From the NCBI GenBank assembly GCA_013002105.1, contig JABDKS010001007.1, forward strand, positions 1 through 9,899: a DNA stretch of 9,899 bases, read 5' to 3'. The stretch is from Pirellulaceae bacterium (lineage in GTDB: Bacteria > Planctomycetota > Planctomycetia > Pirellulales > Pirellulaceae). A model generated the notes under the pieces. The model was given only the letters and a program-made list of their open reading frames with translations. It was not told where the DNA came from and did not search any database. A program made the position numbers and the translations under genes. This document shows positions 5,820 through 9,899 of the stretch, in pieces (the stretch's first letter is position 1; every line of letters begins with the position of its first letter).

Positions 5820-6383
5820 GTGGCCGAAGAGCCTCAACTTATTGATCACGCATTGCAAGGCGATAGGTCCGCGTTTGCCGAATTGGTGCATCGTCACCAG
5901 GACCGTTTGTTTGCGTCGATGCTGCAAGTCACCGGATCGCCCGACGAAGCCGAGGAAGTCGTCCAAGAAGCATTCATTCGTGCGTTCATCAAACTGGATA
6001 CGTTCCAACGAAATAGCCAATTTTTTACTTGGCTCTATCGCATCGCGTTCAATAGCGCTCTGACGCGACGGCGACGTCGCCGGGCCCGCGTGTCGCTGGA
6101 TTACTGTCGCGAAAACAACGGCCTGGAGGTCGTCGATAGCGGCGATGGAGTCGACGAACCGATGCTTCGACGCGAGCGGATCAACTTGGTTCGCGAGGCA
6201 ATGCACAAGCTGACCGAAGAGCATCGATCGATTCTGGTGCTTCGCGAAATGGAAGAGCACTCGTATGAGTCGATCGCGGAAATTCTGGAGATTTCGATCG
6301 GAACCGTACGCAGCCGCCTCAGTCGCGCCAGACGCCAACTGAAACTGGCTATCGAAGCGATGCAGCGCGGTGACGAAGAATAG
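5820..6383 (+). CDS. ECF-type RNA polymerase sigma factor (sigma-70 family)
   Basis: The product has 187 residues and contains the two domains of extracytoplasmic-function sigma factors. Sigma region 2 (about 20-88) includes LVHRHQDRLFASML, the acidic DEAEEVVQEAFIRAF core-binding/-10 helix and FFTWLYRIAFNSALTRRRRRR, with six consecutive Arg at 83-88. A variable acidic linker (about 90-120) leads to region 4 (about 125-178), whose helix-turn-helix SYESIAEILEISIGTVRSRLSRARRQL reads the -35 element. The GTG start is preceded by AGGTGG (5805-5810), and starting there gives the usual short ECF N-terminus. No anti-sigma factor or zinc-finger partner is encoded directly downstream, where 261 bases hold no gene. 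Its regulon and trigger are not visible from sequence. Confidence 0.95.
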   Translation: MAEEPQLIDHALQGDRSAFAELVHRHQDRLFASMLQVTGSPDEAEEVVQEAFIRAFIKLDTFQRNSQFFTWLYRIAFNSALTRRRRRRARVSLDYCRENNGLEVVDSGDGVDEPMLRRERINLVREAMHKLTEEHRSILVLREMEEHSYESIAEILEISIGTVRSRLSRARRQLKLAIEAMQRGDEE

Positions 6384-6476
6384 TTTTGATAGCGTTAAGG
6401 TCCCGCCGCACCGACTAAAATAAATGACAAAGCGTGTCCGACGATCATTCGCGGATCCACGCGGGTTACCACTCCG

Positions 6477-6521
6477 ATGATGTGGCGACTCGCCATGATG
6501 TCGCGACTCACCATGATGTCG
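6477..6521. repeat. 18-base tandem repeat downstream of the sigma-factor gene
   Basis: Units of 18 bases (ATGATGTSGCGACTCRCC) at 6477-6494 and 6495-6512 differ at two positions, and a nine-base third copy reaches 6521. The stretch 6384-6644 that contains it has no recognisable gene; open frames through it merely translate the repeat. Confidence 0.8.
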
Positions 6522-6574
6522 TCGGCATTGGCCGTTTCCTGAACTTCCTCGCCAACTACGGTTGGCGTTGCGAC

Positions 6575-6593
6575 GGACGTTTTGATAACGTCC
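6575..6593. promoter_or_regulatory. Perfect inverted repeat, possible operator
   Basis: GGACGTTTTGATAACGTCC has 7-bp perfect arms around a 5-base centre. It lies 51 bases before the ATG at 6645, a position and size typical of a regulator-binding site. No T-run follows, so it is not a terminator. The regulator is unknown. Confidence 0.4.
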
Positions 6594-6644
6594 AATCGAT
6601 CGTCCCTTACTGCCCGCTCCTCCCCAGTTTCACAGCACCGTTTC

Positions 6645-7172
6645 ATGCTTGGCGAATACAAAGTCGGCCGCTGCTCGCGACACTGTTACAAACTGGAACG
6701 ACCGCTGCGCGAAGGCGAGTTTTACTACTCGGTCATCTTGGAGTCAGATGAAGACTACGAGCGACGCGATTACTCGTCCGAAGCCTGGGACGGGCCGCCC
6801 GAAGGCGCGATCGGGCACTGGAAATGCCGCATGCCCAAAGCCGAAGATAAAAAACTGGTTCTCGCACCACGCGAGGTACTCGTCGACCTGCTGCGGAAAA
6901 TGGAACATTTCCCAGACAAAGCCAAAGCACGGTACTTGCTGGCACTGACGATGATGCGGAAACGAGTCTTGCGGCCAGCACCCCTGGACGATGATCAAAG
7001 ACCGGGCGCGGAAATTTTACAAGTTCAAGTGATCGAAGATGGATCGCTGATCGATATCCCGACCTGCGAAATCAGCCGCAGCGAATCCGATCAGTTACTC
7101 GAAGAACTCAACGAACTGCTCTACTGCGACGCTTCCGAGATCGAATCGGAAGAGTTGGAACCGGAAGATTAA
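6645..7172 (+). CDS. Conserved planctomycete-type protein of unknown function
   Basis: The product has 175 residues and no signal peptide or membrane segment. The N-terminus MLGEYKVGRCSRHCYKLERP carries two Cys (10, 14), followed by LREGEFYYSVILE (21-33), RRDYSSEAWDGPPEGAIGHW (40-59) and Cys61. This layout (Cys pair, then GExYYSVI, then RRDY..AW.GPPEG) recalls an uncharacterised protein type I have met in planctomycetes, so I infer a lineage-conserved, possibly metal-binding protein. The C-terminal third is strongly acidic (about 145-175, with SEIESEELEPED). The ATG at 6645 was chosen over a TTG at 6582, which adds 21 Ser/Arg-rich residues unlike the rest; no Shine-Dalgarno is visible at either. 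The next gene starts 36 bases on, probably in the same operon. Confidence 0.8.
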   Translation: MLGEYKVGRCSRHCYKLERPLREGEFYYSVILESDEDYERRDYSSEAWDGPPEGAIGHWKCRMPKAEDKKLVLAPREVLVDLLRKMEHFPDKAKARYLLALTMMRKRVLRPAPLDDDQRPGAEILQVQVIEDGSLIDIPTCEISRSESDQLLEELNELLYCDASEIESEELEPED

Positions 7173-7208
7173 CCCAACGCGACAGCAGTCGCACGGAGAT
7201 TCGCACGG

Positions 7209-8222
7209 ATGCGAACACTTTCATGGATTCTGATCATCGCCGTTTGCTTTGTCTCGGGCGGGGCAACGTGCATGCGTCGCGATGTGCCGATGCCGTTTGC
7301 GCCGCCGCCAGTCGTCTTAAATGAAACGCCGTCGATCACGGACGTCGCTGCCGCCGTCAATCGCACCAGCCAAATCCGACAACTATCGACCAACTCCGCT
7401 TCGGTCGACGTGCTGTCCATGCCCAAACTGCCCAAGCTCAGCGCGACCCTCTCTCTGCAGCGCGAACGACGCTTCCGCCTGCGAGCAAGCCTGCCCATTG
7501 TGCTTGGATCGGGACTCGACATGGGCAGCAACGAGCAGTTGTTTTGGTTTGAGGTCCCCGAAGGGATCTCAAAGACGCTCTACTTTGCACAGCACGAACA
7601 ATACCGCCAACAACTCAATCGAGCCATTCTGCCGGTCGATCCGACTTGGATCATGGATGCTCTGGGTTTGGTTCAAATTGACCCGGCAACCGTTGTCGCT
7701 GGTCCGGTCCGACGATCGGACGGGCGACTGGAAGTACGCAATGCGATGAGTTTGCCCAACGGGACCTATCAACGTGTTTGTTTGATCGACGCGCAAGCTG
7801 GGTTTGTTACGCACCAATTCCTTTACGCTCCTAACGGTAGCCTGGTTGCCAATAGCGAAGCGTCCAACCATCGCTATTACGAGGAATACGATTGCGCATT
7901 GCCACACAGCGTTAAAATCAATCTGCAGCCAGCCAGTGGCCCGCCGTTGGCAATGCAAATCGATGTCGGCAACTACGCGTTAAACCAATTGCTCAGTGGC
8001 GATCCGCAACTCTTTGTGATGCCCCAGTCGGCGTCCAAAGCGGTTGACCTGACTCAAATAGGCGGTGGCCCTACGTCCGGAGCCGCCGCCGGTGGTGTAT
8101 CTGCGATTCCCAGTTCCGCCGGCACCGCTACGATCGCACCCTCCCACTACACTACCGGGCGCCTTGGCCCGATGCCCCTACGCGGCACAGTTCGCGGTGC
8201 GGCGAGGGCAATCGTACGATAA
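7209..8222 (+). CDS. Exported LolA/LolB-like protein of planctomycete type
   Basis: The product has 337 residues. A signal peptide (about 1-20, MRTLSWILIIAVCFVSGGAT) precedes Cys21; the sequence before that Cys (GAT-C) is a poor lipobox, so lipidation is possible but doubtful. The body (about 45-260) starts with a helix, DVAAAVNRTSQIRQLST, then alternating strands: LSATLSLQRERRFRLRASLP, GSNEQLFWFEVPEG (107-119), TLYFAQHEQY and LPVDPTWIMDALGL. This order resembles the LolA/LolB half-barrel fold of lipoprotein carriers in the envelope. The C-terminal tail (about 284-337) is rich in Gly, Ala and Ser, and ends in basic residues. GGAG at 7195-7198 supports the ATG. It probably shares an operon with the gene ending at 7172. 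The fold match is from pattern recognition and the function is inferred. Confidence 0.78.
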   Translation: MRTLSWILIIAVCFVSGGATCMRRDVPMPFAPPPVVLNETPSITDVAAAVNRTSQIRQLSTNSASVDVLSMPKLPKLSATLSLQRERRFRLRASLPIVLGSGLDMGSNEQLFWFEVPEGISKTLYFAQHEQYRQQLNRAILPVDPTWIMDALGLVQIDPATVVAGPVRRSDGRLEVRNAMSLPNGTYQRVCLIDAQAGFVTHQFLYAPNGSLVANSEASNHRYYEEYDCALPHSVKINLQPASGPPLAMQIDVGNYALNQLLSGDPQLFVMPQSASKAVDLTQIGGGPTSGAAAGGVSAIPSSAGTATIAPSHYTTGRLGPMPLRGTVRGAARAIVR

Positions 8223-8259
8223 ACCAGACGCAGCGGACTGTCTGATCAATCGGTCGGAT

Positions 8260-9609
8260 TCAGTGGTCGCGTTGTTGTCCTGGTTGCAAATCGCTGACCC
8301 AAGGCCAGCCAAGAAAGCCTGGCTTGACGACCGCGACGGCGTCGGGCGTGTCGAACTGGTTCAAGTGGCTTGGTGATGTCAGCATCAGGTACGCATGATC
8401 GCGACGCGCCGGAATCGTGAATGTCAAGCGCCACTCGCGTATCATCGCCAAATGCGTCTTGTCGGACTTGGCCAGAATCTTCGCCCGTTCGCGCACACCC
8501 GGTGATGGATCCAAGCCAGCATTGACGCCCAAGATCAGTCCGAATGCCAGCGTCGCGATCAGGACATAGCTCCCACCAGCCAACACCAGTTCAACAAAAA
8601 ACTGAAGTGGATTGCGCAGCGGTCCGCCAACGGGTGCGCCTGCCGTATCGTTCAAAAGCGCCGTGTGGTTCAAAAGCGCCGTGTGTTTCAAGAGCAACGA
8701 CGATTGCGTATCCGCCTGACGATCCCCGGCAACGCTCAAGCGCGCGGCGACACGCTGATTGGCCGCCAAAAGTACTGCGGATCGCTGCTGGCCGGATCGA
8801 TAGTTCCACCACAGCCAGACAGCCGTGATGGGTAGCGCGAACACGACGGACAACAAAAATGCGGTCAGTGGAAAAGACGTGATGGTAGGACAGTGGGTCA
8901 TCGACCAAAGCATGATCGCTGTGATCAACAACAACCCAATCACGCCAGCGCCCTTGAATGGGAACGCCAGATTCCACCGGTCGACGGGAGCCATCAATAA
9001 ACCGCGACCTTTCGACAACCCCAAGAAATCGTAGATCTGCAGCGTGAATTCTCGATCACTTGGTAATCGGACCAACGACACCCAGTCGCACTTGCGAAAA
9101 CTCAATGTCGTCCGCGACAAGTCTTTCACCGAAATATCGGGCGACATGATGACCGTGGACGACCATTGTTGTGTCACGCAATCCAGAAAGCGAACAGTGA
9201 CATCCGCGTAATAGCTGCTGATGTTTGAATTGAGCACCAGCGACGGCTTGAATTCTATCGCTTCGACGTATCCTGCGAAAACCTCCGCCTCCTGCACGTA
9301 CCGCAAAACTCCCAGGGATGTCCAATGATGCAGACACATCAATAGTCCGACCGCAAACACGATCACGCCCAAATGAATCAAGTACGCCAATGGTAGTACA
9401 AACGCGGCGACCGCCTTTGTGATTGGCAACACACCAAGACCGATCATGACGACACCAGCGACCGTCGTTTTCAGGCACCGCCAAAATCTGCGTTTCATTG
9501 CCGGCGAGTCGATCAGATCAGGTGGTATCACGCGCGGAATCGACCCCGTCAATTCCAGCGGAAACTGAAAATCCTCCGGCGTCGTCAAGACAGCAGGATG
9601 ATCCGACAT
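8260..9609 (-). CDS. Multi-pass membrane protein of unknown function
   Basis: The product has 449 residues and I do not recognise its family. A soluble N-terminus (1-43) leads into two helices (about 46-65 and 68-92). A roughly 120-residue soluble domain (about 95-215) follows, with strand-like segments such as YYADVTVRFLD and REFTLQIYDFLG. Then come two more helices (about 219-238 and 245-268), a loop containing the repeat LLxHTALLN (about 306-320), a fifth helix (about 337-362) and a soluble C-terminal domain (about 363-449). The soluble parts look like beta-sandwich folds, but no catalytic motif is apparent. Start ATG (complement of 9607-9609) is preceded by an AAGGGGAG tract. It converges with the LolA-like gene, 37 bases apart. 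Confidence 0.75.
   Translation of the reverse strand: MSDHPAVLTTPEDFQFPLELTGSIPRVIPPDLIDSPAMKRRFWRCLKTTVAGVVMIGLGVLPITKAVAAFVLPLAYLIHLGVIVFAVGLLMCLHHWTSLGVLRYVQEAEVFAGYVEAIEFKPSLVLNSNISSYYADVTVRFLDCVTQQWSSTVIMSPDISVKDLSRTTLSFRKCDWVSLVRLPSDREFTLQIYDFLGLSKGRGLLMAPVDRWNLAFPFKGAGVIGLLLITAIMLWSMTHCPTITSFPLTAFLLSVVFALPITAVWLWWNYRSGQQRSAVLLAANQRVAARLSVAGDRQADTQSSLLLKHTALLNHTALLNDTAGAPVGGPLRNPLQFFVELVLAGGSYVLIATLAFGLILGVNAGLDPSPGVRERAKILAKSDKTHLAMIREWRLTFTIPARRDHAYLMLTSPSHLNQFDTPDAVAVVKPGFLGWPWVSDLQPGQQRDH
8650..8695. repeat. 18-base in-frame tandem repeat within the membrane-protein gene
   Basis: GTTCAAAAGCGCCGTGTG occurs twice without a mismatch (8650-8667 and 8668-8685), followed by a diverged partial third copy to 8695. 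On the minus strand each unit encodes six residues, giving the repeat KHTALLNHTALLN in a loop between predicted helices. Perfect identity suggests a recent duplication. Confidence 0.9.
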
Positions 9610-9746
9610 TGCTCCCCTTTTCTGATGATATCACTGCCCACCAACTGGCATGATTGCTCGAGTCGACAGCCGTGGTTGATTCCTTCGGTGTCGATTTCAC
9701 GCGAGGGGCAACACGACGCGTGTGCCGCGCGTGCCAGCTAGACCCA

Positions 9747-9899
9747 TCAGCCTAACACAAGGATCGCGATATTGACGTAGATGACGATCCCTAGAATATC
9801 GACCAACCCGGCGACAAACGGATTGCTCATCATGGCGGGGTCCAATCCAATCCGCTTGAACAACAATGGCAACGAAGCTCCAACGAAACAGCCCACGAC
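9747..9899 (-). CDS. mgtE: MgtE-type magnesium transporter, C-terminal end (partial)
   Basis: Fifty codons and a TGA (complement of 9747-9749) are visible; the rest lies beyond the window. The residues VGASLPLLFKRIGLDPAMMS are followed by NPFVAGLVDILGIVIYVNIA. They match the end of the MgtE membrane domain, where the family has LPLLLKRLGxDPA and then PFVTTLVDxxGLLIYF. The Asp in LVD corresponds to the pore-lining Asp that coordinates Mg2+ in MgtE channels. The fragment covers the last transmembrane helix and part of the one before. The 137 bases between its stop and the next minus-strand gene hold no clear terminator, so co-transcription is possible. Confidence 0.85.
   Translation of the reverse strand, partial: VVGCFVGASLPLLFKRIGLDPAMMSNPFVAGLVDILGIVIYVNIAILVLG

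Noticed and set aside
6477..6521. CRISPR array
   Set aside because: The units are contiguous with no unique spacers and too short; it is a simple tandem repeat, as are the other repeats in the window.
6582..6644. TTG start adding 21 residues to the 6645 protein
   Set aside because: The extension is Ser/Arg-rich and unlike the rest, begins inside the inverted repeat, and the ATG at 6645 opens with a motif that looks like a natural N-terminus.
6395..6661. Minus-strand frame of 88 codons opposite the region after the sigma-factor gene
   Set aside because: It mainly translates the 18-base repeat and overlaps the start of the 6645 gene; no family resemblance.

Overview
The window looks like chromosomal DNA of a planctomycete, probably of the Rhodopirellula/Pirellula group. 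This rests on moderate GC, sparse Shine-Dalgarno sites, scattered single-gene units, and two protein types I associate with that phylum: the LolA-like secreted protein at 7209 and the small Cys/charged protein at 6645. The assignment comes from family recognition, not from a database search.

Layout. Positions 1-27 hold the last eight codons of a gene whose C-terminus resembles that of the next gene (319-1116), a six-helix membrane protein of unknown function. On the minus strand follows trpE (1200-2831, anthranilate synthase component I), with no trpG or other trp gene beside it. Across a divergent intergenic region carrying a near-consensus promoter (TTGACA-16-TAGAAT, 3006-3033) lies a two-gene operon on the plus strand. 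It encodes an McsA-type zinc/UVR adaptor (3112-3693) and an McsB-type protein arginine kinase (3690-4778), coupled by a GTGA stop/start overlap. After a 326-base gap comes an Hsp20/alpha-crystallin small heat-shock protein (5105-5584). The gap holds a five-unit 12-base tandem repeat and a long-range inverted repeat that covers the hsp20 Shine-Dalgarno. A strong intrinsic terminator (5675-5713) closes this block.

Downstream are an ECF RNA polymerase sigma factor (5820-6383), the small Cys-containing protein (6645-7172), the LolA-like exported protein (7209-8222), a convergent multi-pass membrane protein (8260-9609, minus) and the 3' end of an MgtE-type magnesium transporter (9747-9899, minus, running off the window).

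How the parts may work together. McsA/McsB (protein arginine phosphorylation, which marks misfolded proteins) and Hsp20 (ATP-independent holdase) form a plausible protein-quality-control neighbourhood. No CtsR regulator or ClpC unfoldase lies beside them, unlike the classical Bacillus operon. The hsp20 leader can fold so that an 11-bp perfect helix sequesters the ribosome-binding site, the architecture expected of an RNA thermometer; this is the most interesting observation here. A second theme is short tandem duplications (periods 12, 15, 17, 18, 18 and 24 bases) at six places in under 10 kb.
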